64,000 nucleotides of DNA from Pyrrhoderma lamaoense (lineage: Eukaryota; Basidiomycota; Agaricomycetes; Hymenochaetales; Hymenochaetaceae). Below, piece after piece: positions 48,450 through 61,157 of the stretch; the stretch's first letter is position 1, and the number at the start of each line of letters is the position of its first letter. The notes under the pieces were generated by a model that ran no database searches, was not told the origin of the DNA, and saw only the letters and a program-made list of their open reading frames with translations. Both the position numbers and the translations under genes were made by a program. The stretch is from the NCBI GenBank assembly GCA_002794735.1, contig NBAZ01000004.1, positions 372,001 to 436,000 on the forward strand. The letters run 5' to 3'.

Positions 48450-49021
48450 GGTGGTGGTGAGAAGAGAAAACACAAAAGAAATAATATAAAGATGACGGGG
48501 CTCGGAGCTGGCGCAGTAGGGACAAACAAATTCAGGCGGCCGAGGGAAAAGAGCTGTAGTTGACAAAAATATGACTTCTTTCTATGATGTATTCATTCCT
48601 AATTAGCTCGTATCAAATCCCACTGCGGATCGACAGGCACTTCTATAAATAAATCCTATTTTTACCTGTCAATCTAGAACTCAATTTTCCGCTAACCTGG
48701 ATCATGTAATACATGCTCACGATCACGTGGAATAAGGTGGCGGTATTATATATAATAATAATCAGATCAACTTGTAACTGAAACCCACAACTCGATACAT
48801 CTCATGTAACAAGTACAATGTTGTTGTACTGCCCTGCCCTCTCTTGCTAATGGCTCGCCACTCATACTTTGCCTTCTTTGCTCACCCGCTGCATCTATAT
48901 AACACTTGTCTCCTCAACGATGTGCATCCTCTTTCTCAAGCTGGCTTTTTTTCTACGTATTAGCTAATAATATCGCCTTGCCTCTGCTCTTCGTGTCCAC
49001 TTCTTCTCACTCTTTACCGTA
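48450..49021. promoter_or_regulatory. Divergent promoter, KRE6 and CK1-like kinase
   Basis: About 570 bp. A CACGTG lies at 48724-48729 and a TATA box (CTATATAA, 48895-48902) about 120 bp before the kinase start. The DNA near the kinase is C/T-rich. Confidence 0.5.
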
Positions 49022-51628
49022 ATGAACCCTAACTCTTTGGTTCTCGAAAGATTTAGGGTTGGAGAAAAAATTGCAGGGGCGGCTTTGGTTTTGTCTATAA
49101 TGGTGAAGATGAAAATGGGAAACCTGTTGCTCTCAAGTTTGAAAGGACTTCAAATAAGATAACCCGGCCCTACTTGAAGCACGAGTATGAAGTATATCGC
49201 CTATTACAAGGTCACTCATGTATCCCATCTGTTTTCTCCTACGGTCGTGAAGGAAAGTTCAACATTATGGCATTTGAACAACTCGGTACTAGTCTTGAAA
49301 CGCTTTTCGAGAAATGTGGCGATAAGTTCTCCCTTAAGACTACGCTTATGCTCGCTCCCCAGATTATCGAATGTATCGAGTACGTTCACAGTAAAGGGAT
49401 CATACATAGGGATATAAAACCCGATAACTTCCTCATGGGAAAAGGAGATCGGGCTAACTTCGTGCATATCATTGATTTTGGTCTAGCTAGGAGATATAGG
49501 AATTCAAAGGGACACTTTCCTATCTTTGACGGCCACAACTTCTTTGGAACTACGCGATTCGCTAGCTTGAAAGCCCTAGAAGGTGTCTCTCAGTCTCGCA
49601 GAGATGATCTAGAATCTGCGGCGTACTCACTCATCTATCTCATGCGGGGAAGATTGCCTTGGCAAGGCCTGAGAGGTGGTACTGAAAAACACAGAGACCA
49701 GCGCATCAGAGAAAAGAAGAAAAACTGGTCGCCAGATAGACTTTGCGCTGGACTTCCCGTAGAATTGAAAAAAATGTTAGAATATGTCAAGACACTAGGT
49801 TACGAAGACGAACCTGACTACGAGTATCTGAAAGGTCTTTTCAGGAATCGCTTCGCGCACGAAGGGTTTAATCTTGATTATGACTATGATTGGTATCATC
49901 TACCGATTGAAGAGACTCAAGAGGCTAGCGAGAGCTTGGAGCTTGACTATGTCAAAGAGTCAAATAAGTTGTCTAGTGAATTGTCTACTCCGGAAAGTGA
50001 TGAAATAAGCCTCTTAGATAAAGTTAACGGACATTCAACGTACAAAGACTCTGATGATGTCAAAGAGTTTATACCCGACATGGAAACTTTACACTTGAAG
50101 TCTGAATCAATCATCTCTTACTATGCAGACTCTTCTAGCCATAGCTCTTTAGATAATAACATTTCAATGTTCAAAGACGGTGTCGAGCCAAACCAGGAAT
50201 TCTTGACAAGTGATATTTCTGGTGATTCTTATGTGTCCTCAGCCTTGGATACTCCGGTGAAGAGAGGTGATTATGTACTCATCAAGATACTAGCACGAGA
50301 GACTTTAGAAGACGGAGACGGCTGGTCTAGTGATGAAGAACGACAGGATAATAGTTACTGGCATAATCCATCTCTCTCCACAGATGAATGGCAGTTCCCG
50401 TGGCGCCCGGCACTCGTTACGAAAGTTACTTCAGGGAGTGCATACACACGTTTATACATATTACCTCTGATGTATCGCCCTGACGGTTTGAATAGCATAT
50501 CACACGCTCGTAGACCCGCATTCATTCATGTTCGCGACCGTCGTGCAAGCCGTAAACGGCAAAGAGTGGATCAAAGCTACGAATGTGCCCTGGAAGTTGA
50601 GCCAACTCCAGCTGGCCTCTGGGGGAACGTACCATTATCATCACCCTGAAAATTTCAAGATCCTAGTCCCAACGGATAAATTATCTCTCGTTGACGTGGT
50701 TTGGCATCTAGAAGAAGAGGAGATCGGTAAGTTATATTCCATTGACGCGGCTTCTGCATCCGCTATTTTCGAGGCGGACACCTGTTCCCGGGACGGTAAA
50801 GATACACAAGAAGTGCTACATATACAGAGAAATAGGAACGTGATTGATGATTATTACGTCTTTGGTGATATTGCCTCCCTCAATGAGCACTCCTTCAGAC
50901 GTCCTGGAATTGATTTCAGCGGATCTAACGGCTGGCTACCCGAGTTTTATAAAATCAATAGACGGCGAAATGAAGAAAACGGAATTTTTATCCAGAGCGT
51001 CAGTGATGCTGATGGAGAGGGCGACCAATATGAAGATGAGTATGAAGAGTCGGAATATTCTGGCCCCGCACCCGGGAATCGGAGACTTTCTTGTACGCTG
51101 GAAACCAATGCTGAAATCGTTGTAGAAGCCTCTACATTCAATTCCTCTGTGGCAGGCTCCTTCTACGGCTCTTCATTTGCCGGTTCGCCCCGAGTTGGTT
51201 CCCCCTACCTGTTGTCACCAACCAGGTCTGTTCGTAGTTCTCGCCCAGGCTCATCTCGTGGGTCCATAACATCCATAAGGAGCTCAGTACCAGGCTCGTC
51301 GAGGGGTTCGATAAGAAGCTCCATGAACTCTCCCGTCGAACGAACGAGGAGTCCTCTTAACATTTCTATGGATCATCTACCGTCGAGAGCCTTTCGTCTT
51401 GACTCTCCAGCATCAATTAGAAGTGCTATCATAGAATCATTAAGGAAGTTTGAGATTGGTTCTGCCCCTCCATCGCCAACTAACTCTACTTGTGCTTCGG
51501 AGGTGAATAGTCCTGTAGCACGTCACTTTGGATCTATAATGCCTCAAGAGAGGATCATGTCTTCTATCGGTGTTCAAACTGAAGACTTTGCGAGCATAGG
51601 TGATAGTAAGATATCTTCACCTGCATAA
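49022..51628 (+). CDS. Casein kinase 1-like Ser/Thr kinase with long C-terminal tail
   Basis: CK1-family kinase. ATG 49022 gives MNPNSLVLERFRVGEKI, then the Gly loop GRGGFGFVYNGED if one base is restored at about 49073, PVALKFE with the ATP-anchoring Lys, YVHSKGIIHRDIKPDNFLMG, HIIDFGLARRYR and the CK1 signature SQSRRDDLESAAYSLIYLM. In place of the usual CK1 activation segment it has HNFFGTTRFASLKALEGV. The domain ends near residue 290. An unusually long tail (about 550 aa) follows, first acidic, then a Ser/Pro/Arg repeat region (SRPGSSRGSITSIRSS). A slip near 50520 joins two frames through about residue 500, the second continuing VVQAVNGKEWIKATNVPWKL. No introns seen. It may be a fungus-specific CK1 branch; targets are unknown. 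Confidence 0.86.
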
Positions 51629-51878
51629 CAATGCGAAAATTTCTACACGGATAGTCACACATACCTATACTGATTTTTACATAATCTCGAGAATAATCTT
51701 TCATATTTGCGCGATACGGTTTAATTACATGTATGTAACAAAACATTAGACACAATCATCTGTACTCTACGCATGTTATTTATCTTATACACATTAACAT
51801 ATATGTTCAACTCAGAATGCTTATTACAATTCAACATACAGGACTGGTAATAATACAAGATTAGAAACTGGAGTTTTA

Positions 51879-54800
51879 TCAGCTGTTTAGTTTTTCTGTC
51901 AACGCATCAATCAATGTCTCAAGTCTTTTAGCCTCCAACTGAGCTAACATGATATTCTTTTCATATGTAAATGCTTCGGTAAGCGCAGGAAATGTCGTCG
52001 CACCATATCCTTTGAAAAAAAAAATAAGCAAAATAGAAGTGAGCAACTGTTTTGTAGCGTACCAAGCCACTTTCCAGGAGCCACACCGAGATGCCTATAC
52101 CAATCACGGTCTTTAATACCTTCTTCATGGATAAACCCTCGTTCAAATGCTACGAGTTTTTTGTTGGCCTTCTGAATGCGCTTCGCCGCTTTGATAAACT
52201 TCTTCACAAATCTCGGTTTCTTGGCACTGACTTGCAAAAACTCCATAAAAGTATTATCGGAATCGACTGCTTTCTCCTTCTCTCGCTGTTCTTTGGCCCA
52301 AGCAGGATATCGTCCAATACGAGGTGACATCCTTTCACTTAAACCAAGATTATGGAGATTTTTATTTTCTGATGTTTTATCTTTCGTATGAAGACATTCC
52401 TGACGAATGTCCATGCCAAACCATGAGGCTATTTTCTTGATTATCTTTCGTGCCTTCCCAGACCAAGAGTGACCGTGTTTATGGTGATGATGTCTCCACC
52501 ACCTATGCAAAAGCTTGCGAAGATGTTTCTCTGCGTCTTCTTTCTCTATGTCAAGAGAGTTGCTAGCCTTTTGTAATCTTGATATGCTTGAGCGTAAAGA
52601 CGAAAAGTCCGTAGCTAGCCCTCTCTCGTTTGCAATATCTTCCACCCTAAACAAACGATGTTTGCATCTAAATTAAGATAAGGGATGTATATACTCACTT
52701 ATTCAAGTAAATGCCAAGCTCGTATGCGTATTGAGTAGTATTCAGAGGCAATACGATAGAATCAGACATCCTGAGAAGCGTTAGTCCTAGATGCTTGGAA
52801 ATAGCAACCTACACAAAAAAATTATGAGCTTAAAAAGTTATATGTGAATATTCAGAACTTACATGACGATGGAAGCCAGGATCTCCATACTTTTCTTGCC
52901 AAGGTTCAGAGTCGAACACAGAGTGATAGTGATATACCGGATCGGATAGAGTAGATCCGAATCCACCGTTTGAACTCGCAACACCAATACGTTGCAAAAA
53001 TACAGTATAATCACTACCAGAACCAAGCGCCCCGACGCTAGTCGCCGTGCTACGGACTGGTACTCCATTAACATTAATCTTCATTCCACCTTTCACAGTA
53101 GCACGAAGTGTATCATCATGGGTCAAATCCTCAGGTTCTAATAAAGGTTCCCCATACTGCTCTTGCCATACTTGCAGAGCCTCTTCGTCAAGCAGTCCGT
53201 GCAATGGACCCGAGTCAAGACGCGCCTGCCACAACGTCCGACCGGGAATAGTGGGATGCGGAATATCGAGAGCCGCATTTCTTACAAGATGAGCAAGGGA
53301 TGGCGAAGCTGACAAACTGAAACGAGATCCGCTAACTGAAGAATCTGCAGAATTTTATTATTAACGATTGTTTGCGCCTTACAGAATTGATCATACCGAG
53401 ATTCAGGTATCCAACGACGTTGGCATCAATAAAGTCAGCAAAGTCCTCTCCCCATTCGGTACTTCCTATAAGTCCGTACTGTATATATTTGGTCTGTGAG
53501 TAATAGCGGTATTGTTATCATATCACATAGTGTATTCACTTCTTCTGCGTCCCAGCTAGCTAACACAATAGTTCTCAGAGGCCTCCAGCCTTTTCTCAAG
53601 AGAACTCCTAGACCGCGAATGACTTCAAGTATAGAGACCGTTCCAGAGCTTGGATCGGTCGCTCCAAGAACCCAGGCTACCGCAAATTCAATTTTATTGA
53701 ATTTGATAACACAAACGGGATTACATACCATCTCGATGGTTTCCAGCTATGACAATCTCGTTTTTGATATGTCCGGGGATGACAGCCATTGTATTCCATA
53801 TCGGCGTTACCTTGACGTCCACTAAAAATGTAACATATTAGTTTTAGTCCGTTCAGAATCCGATCACAGAGCTTATACCATTGTTAACTAGTTTGACTGT
53901 CCTGTTTTTTCCATCCACCTGAATCTCTTGTAATAGTCTACTTGCCGTATTCCAGGAAATCGGAAGACTTGGGATTTTGGGTATGCTCTCTCCCTCCGTT
54001 CGGGTACTATTTTCATACGAAGGGTACCCAGGTGTCTATTGGAGTTATGAGCTTGTATGAACAAGGGTATGGAACCACTGAACAGACCGTTGGATCTCCA
54101 GGATAAAGCGACAAGAACTGTACAGAGCCTCGTTGTACAGATGTGGGATTTCTCGCGGGACCAAGAGGATAACTTTGTTGATATTATAAATACTATTCCG
54201 GAGATGGGGTATGAACTCACGCTGCATATCCATTTTCCCAGCGAACAGTTCCGTCATCACGAGGATCAGAGTAGATCAAGCAACCTACTGCCCCTCGTTC
54301 CTGAGCACCTTTGACCTTTATTGATGAAACTTAGATACGAAAGTATAGAGTATCGTTTTTCTGTTGTTTTCTTTTACCTTAAGACCACGAAAGACACCTC
54401 CGTATCGAGCAATAACAATAGAATCGGTGAAATTTACTCCTAACGTTTAGGAAGTTCAGTCTTTAGTCATGGCTGACTAGATGAGCCTACGCACCGACTC
54501 CTCAAGTGCATCATAGTCTTCTTTTCTACCATAATTTACATATATAAGCTTTCCTTGAACTGTCCCGCCCTTACTTAATCCATGGAAGGCCGGGATAGCC
54601 TGGGCATATCTAGCAGCGTCTGGGTCCAAATCCTCGTTATCTGCAATCTCTTCTATCTGTGCATTCCATACTGTCTCCCCGTCATCGCCGAGAATCTCAA
54701 TGCTCCTATCCAGTGGTGTGTTGAGAACAGGGTAATAAATATCTACCCATGCTGAAGGATTAGTTTGTTTGACAATCCCGAGTGTTGCATTTCGCGATTC

Positions 54801-55356
54801 GGGAGAGCCGGCCTTAAATACTGGGTCCTCAGACGTACTTTCAATTCCAAGCTCAGATTGTAGAATATGTAAGAAATCTATTGCAGTGTCGAAATCCCCA
54901 GGTGTGCCTGCCATATGTGGCTTCGCCGTAAAGTGACGGGAGTTCTTTATAGCACTCTCATTGTTTGGGACTTGTCTATTGTTTATTTAGTTGTAAAAAG
55001 AGGAAATAAGGCTTTGTATGACAGATAACATACAAGAATATTCTCTCAGCAGGTTTCCCATTAAGAATCCGATGGTGTACATGCCCATGACTTTCTTTCT
55101 TTGGAGATGGTGATTCATCATTTTCAATTAGAGGCCAGTGTATATAAGAGTCTTCAAGAGGGAAGCGGGTTGGAAGGTCATCCTTCTGACGTACCCCCAG
55201 TATCCAAAGCCAGAGACAAAGTAAACTTGCAGCGAAAAGAAAGAACCTTAATCTCCGTGGCCTGTTTCCAGACGCATTTGGAACCGTTGCGGCCAGTTCA
55301 CCACCCTCGATAGTTTGTGGACCATCTTCAGACGTTTTTTCTTCTAAGTGATTCAT
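51879..55356 (-). CDS. Glutamate carboxypeptidase II-like M28 protein (Vps70/NAALADase family)
   Basis: Type II membrane zinc peptidase-like protein of the transferrin receptor/PSMA family. ATG 55356 gives [20 protein letters not shown], a cytosolic tail, then the anchor [19 protein letters not shown]. The lumenal part has a PA domain ([54 protein letters not shown]), then the M28 core with ligands in [11 protein letters not shown] (His), GATDPSSGT (Asp), SWDAEE (Glu pair), GYLNLDSS (Asp) and YHYHSVFD (His). All five positions look intact, so it may be an active peptidase. The C-terminal dimerisation domain includes GVAPGKWLG and [14 protein letters not shown]. Introns are numerous. Slips are likely near 54000-54200. 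A MITE lies in its upstream region. Confidence 0.9.
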
Positions 55357-55567
55357 CGTGGACGCATAACAAACGATGTGATAACTCGTGGGAGGTTTAT
55401 TGCCGTGAAAGCCTGTGTTGGTACATCTTATACTGTGTGTCACTTAATATATTCACGAATTTAGACGAGATGACGATTGTCGGGTATAGCCGATGCATTA
55501 TGCCATAGGGTCTATCCTAGCGTTATATCTTTCCTACACCCATAGGTGGGTGTGACATTTTATTATA

Positions 55568-55617
55568 CAGCTGGTATATTTAAGGACGCCAGGGTCCTTG
55601 ATCGACACTAGTACAAA
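55568..55617 (+). repeat. Left terminal inverted repeat of the MITE
   Basis: First 30 bp match the right end perfectly on the opposite strand; similarity continues through GATC and CTAGTACA. Confidence 0.88.
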
Positions 55618-55851
55618 TTGGCTATAAGTACATTAATCAGCAATATTTGTAATCAACAAACTATTGAAAAATACAATTATTCCTTCTCAATTTCAAGGTT
55701 ATTATGAGCATGAAGTGCTTATAAGATATCCTACTTTTTGATCATATACTAGAGGATAATATCACTCTACTGAAGAAAAAAATAACCAATTTTCGACAGT
55801 AACTGTATGTATCGAAGGATTCGCTTGCTTTAACTGAGAAAATTACTACAT

Positions 55852-55898
55852 ATGTACTAGCTGATCGTGGACCCTGGCGTCCTTAAATATACCAGCTG
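55852..55898 (-). repeat. Right terminal inverted repeat of the MITE
   Basis: Reverse complement of the left end, ending CAGCTG followed by the TA duplication. Confidence 0.88.
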
Positions 55899-56009
55899 TA
55901 GATACTATTTATACCTCCTTTTTAAAGTGCGTAGAAATATACAGAAGAAGTGTACATCCATATGTTGACAAAATGATAAGTTAAACAAAAAAAATTATGG
56001 TATACTATA

Positions 56010-58674
56010 TCATTGAGAACGCAACAATGATCTATCGGCATCATCATTGTCTGAATTATCTTCACTATCACTATGTCGACCAGCAGTTCGACCCTCATCT
56101 TCCTCATCTTCCTCAGCATCATATAATACCGTTCCTTCCCAGAAGATACCGGATGCCTTGAGACATTATCAAGAAGGCGCATGCGAACTTCATCGTCTCT
56201 TCTTGCTCCCGCTTTTTCTAAAGCATCCCGGCGGTTCTGCCGGATTTGGCGTACAACAAGGAAAACACCAAAACAAACGAGTAAAGCAGAAAATACGGAG
56301 CTAACAGCAATAATGACATATCTCGTATTGTCGCTCATTTTATCACTCGAATTCCCAGGAGATGTTGTCGAGGTAGCCCCAAATCCTCTTGATCAGAAGC
56401 TGATACACTAGTTACTGTAGGCTTCAAATAGGATTTTGTAATGGAAGGATTAATTGTTGTAGTTTTAGAGATTGGAGCGGGCCTTTCAATGTGAGGGGGA
56501 AAGGGGATTGGAAGTTCTTCTGATGACTTTAATACGTAGGTCCGGGCTTGTGAAGCGTCTTTTGAGGAACCCCAGAGTGAGAGGCTCCAACCGATCAAAT
56601 GCCCACTTTCTTTCCTCTCATTCTGGTCAGCTACGTGTAGCTTCCACGTCCCCAGTGGATTCTCCCCCTTGAAAATATATCAAACCATTGAAAAATCTAA
56701 GTACACATCAAGAGATGACTTACCAATGTTTTACTGACATGAATCTCCAGCCTGGGAATCCGTTTCTGTCCATATCGCTGCTCCGCTTTCCAGCGAGAAC
56801 ACTTTTGATACCGTTTGGACTTACTAAAGAAACCTCGACAGCCCCCCTCCGGGTATGCTCGATCCAAACACGAACCGTTACGTGTTCGAGATTTTCAAAA
56901 TTATTCTCGTCCAGCATAGCCTGGGTTATCTCTAGAGTACTTTGCGCACCGTCTTTCCCGATTGCTAGGCCACCGGTAAACTTCCCATCTGAGTCCATAG
57001 ACCCATCTTCCAATTGTACATGGGGAGCTTCAACCCAAGTTTGAGGGTTGACAGTACTCCACTCTTGGGCGGCCTTAACGAATTCGTAAGCATCTAACTT
57101 TCCAAATCCGTACTTATAGCTGAACAATCGGCCGGAAGCAGTGGGCTCCCAGTCTGAGTCATCCGGATTCACTGTTTGTGCTGTCTCTACACAGAGATAT
57201 TGTATATCTCCTATATACAAAATTAGTCAGGAAAAAAGTATGACATAAGATATGAACGGACTAACTCCAAGTAAGATCTGGTCTAACCGACAAGGCCAAG
57301 GCGATTATTCCAACAGCATTAGGAGCAGCCGCTGAAGTACCTCCGTGGTTTCTTGTGCATTTGTTTCTCCCAATATCTGTCGTGACCTCCAGAGAATATT
57401 CGTTAGTACTTCTGTAAGTACATGTAGAATTATAAACGTATGGCGTCTCACAATATGTTTGTTATGGTCATTACCAGAACTGTAAGTAGTAACCATATTT
57501 GCCGCACAAGCTTCTGAGTAATAAGGGTGTTGCCCCTTGTGATCAATGGATGCAACAGTAACAGAGTAAATACTATTCGTATATCCGTCAAAGTTGCATT
57601 GATCACCTGAGTTCGCCCCATTTCCGCTTGCAAATACAAACACAGAACCAAGTCCACCCCGTCCATTCTGAACCCCATTCAACATGGCTTTCTGAACAAG
57701 GATACTAGGAACATCCATTGACCTCCCATCATCAGGTGGGCCCCATGAGCAGCTGTAAATAGACGTATTTTGATACCCATAATTGAGAGCTGCTGCCTCA
57801 TCGACATCCGATATGGGACCAGACAATATTCGAACACCAGCTACTTTTGAGTCATATGCAATCCCGACACCACAAACTCCGTTCTTCACCGCAGCAATTT
57901 GTCCCGCACAACGGGTCCCATGATGATCATCGTGAAGCCTAGGTTTTGGGAGATCAGTATGATCATTGAAATCGTACGAACCAGCTGCATCCTAGAATAA
58001 TGCATTAAGTAGAATCCATTACACTGGTCTAAAGTACATACAAAGTTATCCACTAGGTCTTCACTTTCATATTCAAGACCATCATCAATAATACAGGACA
58101 CCACCCCTTTCCCAGTTATTCCCATATCCCATACGGGCGCTGCATTCACCATGTGTTCCGGATGTTCTTCATTCACAAGATGCCATTGGTCTTTGAAAAG
58201 AGGATCATCTATTCCTAGGCGTTCGGCGATGTCTCTTGCAAGCGAATGAGTATCATCCGATGACTGTGGGGATCTGGCAGGGACAGCCGCACGTTTTATT
58301 CTCTGTCTAGGTACTTGTCGTGAAAGGTGCTTAACAGCGCGTAAAGCTGGGTCTCGTTTTTTCAATAGTGATTTATGTCGCTCTACTATTGTATCTTCCT
58401 CCACAGATACCTCATTCTTTAGTGAACGGAGGAGCCAGTGATCAGATAATTCGCCAACGGACTCAACAACCTCAGCACCTAGTACATCTGCACATTCTTT
58501 CACGGATACACCAGCCGTGGGGTCATGTTCCAAAACGTAGTAGTCATACTGATCATATGACCGTTTTATTGGCTTTGTCGAGGCGAGCACGGAGATCGCT
58601 AGGATGTACAACGAGAATGCCACAGCAAGTACGATGTGCCAGCTTCGAGCATAGGCTCGTGTTGACATACTCAT
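56010..58674 (-). CDS. KEX2: Kexin, Golgi proprotein-processing serine protease
   Basis: Cleaves after KR/RR in the late Golgi. ATG 58674 gives [20 protein letters not shown], a signal peptide. The propeptide has dibasic sites ([16 protein letters not shown]) for self-processing. The catalytic domain has the triad Asp in [19 protein letters not shown], His in [14 protein letters not shown], the oxyanion Asn in [20 protein letters not shown], and Ser in [14 protein letters not shown]. The P domain follows ([42 protein letters not shown]). A Pro/Ser/Thr stalk precedes the membrane helix [20 protein letters not shown] and an acidic cytosolic tail ([16 protein letters not shown]). The tail needs one base restored at about 56160 and ends SLLRSQ at 56010. 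Another slip is likely near 56340. [10 protein letters not shown] may include a Golgi-sorting aromatic motif. Confidence 0.95.
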
Positions 58675-59132
58675 AGATCAGGTTGTGAGGAGGTGAAAAA
58701 AAGAGTTCAAGGAAGGTAGACCATGAGAGTTATGCGGCTTCACCGCAAATGATCCGCTCGGAATCAAGAGACACTGAGCTTGCGCACGGGTCCCGCTTGG
58801 CCTACGAGTTTAAGCACTGAAAAGGTTCCCAGGCTCATTCACCATGTCTGCTTTGGGTCATTAAACTCACTGCATTATGAGAACTATCTCAAGGGTTGGA
58901 GGAGGATCCGGGCCAAGAATACTTACATTTTATGCGTGCGACATCCTCGACGAGTTGTATTTGTGGTGTATATATGCAACAATAGTGTCAATATTCTGAT
59001 TGAGTTGATATTAAATCATATTTCATAGTTAAAGATTATAGTGACGTGTCTCATGTCGATCATCGCGGTACACGCGCGCATCCAGAGAACTTGAGCACCG
59101 TGAACTGTAGAGCTTTAAGCTTCACTCCTTCC
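58675..59132. promoter_or_regulatory. Divergent promoter, KEX2 and glucosidase II beta
   Basis: About 460 bp between two secretory-pathway genes. No TATA box or unfolded-protein-response element was firmly recognised. Confidence 0.45.
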
Positions 59133-61157
59133 ATGCTATCGTGGTTGTTAGTAACGCTCCTTGCAAGCTCGCTCAAAGCAGCAGCTCTTGCTCAGGATAA
59201 AACGTTCGGCGTTCAGCCGCATTTGCTTACTAAATATGTTCCATCAAAAAAGGATTCTACTAAATGGGAATGTCTCGATGGATCTAAAGTTATATCTTGG
59301 GATGCCGTGAATGATGACTACTGTGACTGTCCGGACGGTAGTGATGAGCCCGGTATGCTCAGTGAAGCTGCTCTTGTTAGATTTCACTCTTACTCAATAG
59401 TTATAATCTTCAGGAACTAGTGCTTGTCCTAATTCTTACTTTTTCTGCAAGAATGAGGGCCATATCGGTGCAACTATACGTAGCTCCCGTGTATATGACG
59501 GTCTTTGCGGTTGGTTATAACAGTCTACCACACTATATATCACGTAATAAGCTCTTGAACATATTTTAATAGAACCTGAATGTTGTGATGGTACAGACGA
59601 GGCACCTGGAGTCTGTCCAAACAACTGTGACCAAGTTGGCAAAGAGTATAGAGCTAGAGTTGAAGCAGAAAATAAGATTCGCAAGACAGGGTCTAAAATT
59701 CGATCCTCATACATTACATTTGCAAACAAGGAGAAAAAGCGTTTAGAAGAACTAGTAGCCGCCAGTTCTCGTGATGTTGCTGTAAAGGAAAAGGAAGTCG
59801 AGAGATTAAAGGACCTGCTCGATAGGGCCGAGTCTATTACAGAGGCAGAACTAGAAAAGAAGAAGGAATCCCGTAAGCTCTATGAATTGATGGACAGATC
59901 TGTTCTGATAGCGTATATGCTTTACTCCTTTCAATAGCATTATATCAGTCTCTAGTCGAGCACTCTATGGCATTGAGGGCTTTAAAGCGATCGTATGAGG
60001 AGTTAGCAGAAAAAGAACAGACACTCTCAGATATATTATCTGCTCTGAGAGCCGGGTATAATCCTAACTACCAGGACATGGCTGTCCTTGAGGCAGTACG
60101 AGGGTATGAATTCTACGCTAATCTTCCAGCAAGTAATGACCGTGATCGGGCCAAAGATGAAGAGAATGAATCCGAAGGAAATAAGGATGAAAAAGTGGCG
60201 AAGAAGGAAGAACCTCCCGTAGTCTACGAAGACGAATGGACAAGGGAGCGGTTGGAAAAGGATCTGAATGATCTTCTGGATACGGATACTGAATCATTAC
60301 TCCTCGAGCATGACCAACTTACTGAGGAAAATACAGAAGCTCTTCGTGAGTTAACTTCCAATTATCCTTATTTTATCTAATCTGACTTGTGGGATTCTCA
60401 GTATTTGATCTGACTTCATATATTCCTGACTCCCTGGTTCCACAGTATGAGTTGCTCAGGGATGCCTTTGTTTCTTTCTTAGAAACGATAGGCATAGCCC
60501 GTCCTCCCGAGAGTGGTTCTGGTACGAACATATTTCACGCTAAAAGAGCTGCTGTACATACTCAATTATTACTCTCAATTGTAGATGCATCAACATCTAA
60601 AGCACGTTCAGCTTTGCAAGATGCCGAAAATCAGCTTAGAGCGCTTCGTAAGGAAAAGGAGTCCGCACAAAAAGACCTCGCGCGATTATTCGACCCTGAA
60701 TGGTTTGGAGCGGAGGGTGAATGGAAGAAATTGGATGGTCAATGTTTTAGCAAGGATACGGGAGAATATACCTACGAAGTTTGTATGTTCGGAGAGGCTC
60801 GCCAGAAACCGAACAAGGGAGGATCAAGTCACAGTCTTGGGTTCGTCTATTTCTTCATCTTGCTAGTTTTTGGTGTTAAGTGCTTTAAAAAGGAAATTCA
60901 ACTCCTGGAATGATGTTGAAGGGGTAGAAGTTGGTTCTCCCGAGTATTACTCGAAGATGAATTACAAAAAGGGGGCTCGTTGCTGGAATGGGCCAGAAAG
61001 AAGTGTAAAGCTGGCTTTAACTTGTGGAACGGATAATATGATCCTGTCTGTTGCGGAGCCAGAAAAATGCGAATATTTACTTACAGGGACAAGTCCAGCT
61101 TTGTGTAGACCTCTTGAGATCCAAGGGCCTTATAAGGCTGGAAAAGAGGAGCTGTAG
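59133..61157 (+). CDS. GTB1: Glucosidase II beta subunit (PRKCSH/GTB1)
   Basis: Non-catalytic ER subunit that retains and guides glucosidase II in trimming glucose from N-glycans. ATG 59133 gives the signal peptide MLSWLLVTLLASSLKAAALA. Two LDL-receptor-A-like Ca-binding modules follow: WECLDGSKVISWDAVNDDYC with DCPDGSDEPG, then PNSYFFCKNEGH and CCDGTDEAPGVCPN. Next is a long charged coiled coil with a Glu/Lys-rich middle (EENESEGNKDEKVAKKEEPP). The C-terminal MRH domain holds TYEVCMFGEARQKPN, the WN and Glu/Tyr residues of the mannose-binding site (RCWNGPERSVKL) and CEYLLTGTSPALC. The protein ends GKEEL, a KDEL-like retention signal. Introns occur at about 59352-59413, 59511-59572 and 60841-60894, among others. 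It fits the KEX2 neighbour only as another secretory gene. Confidence 0.95.

Larger units (their letters stand above)
55568..55898. mobile_element. 331-bp MITE with about 47-bp terminal inverted repeats and TA duplication
   Basis: Left end CAGCTGGTATATTTAAGGAC continues CGCCAGGGTCC-type to 55597. The right end is its exact reverse complement over 30 bp, then matches with two mismatches and a small gap out to CTAGTAC, about 47 bp in all. The element is bounded by TA on both sides (55566-55567 and 55899-55900), the target-site preference of Tc1/mariner-type transposases. The interior is AT-rich and has no open frame, so it is non-autonomous. Well-kept ends suggest recent insertion. It may affect expression of the adjacent M28 gene. 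Confidence 0.88.
55357..56009. other. Intergenic region between KEX2 3' end and the M28 gene, carrying a MITE
   Basis: About 650 bp, half of it a miniature inverted-repeat element (55568-55898). The rest is the promoter of the M28 gene and the KEX2 3' flank. No coding signal. Confidence 0.6.
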
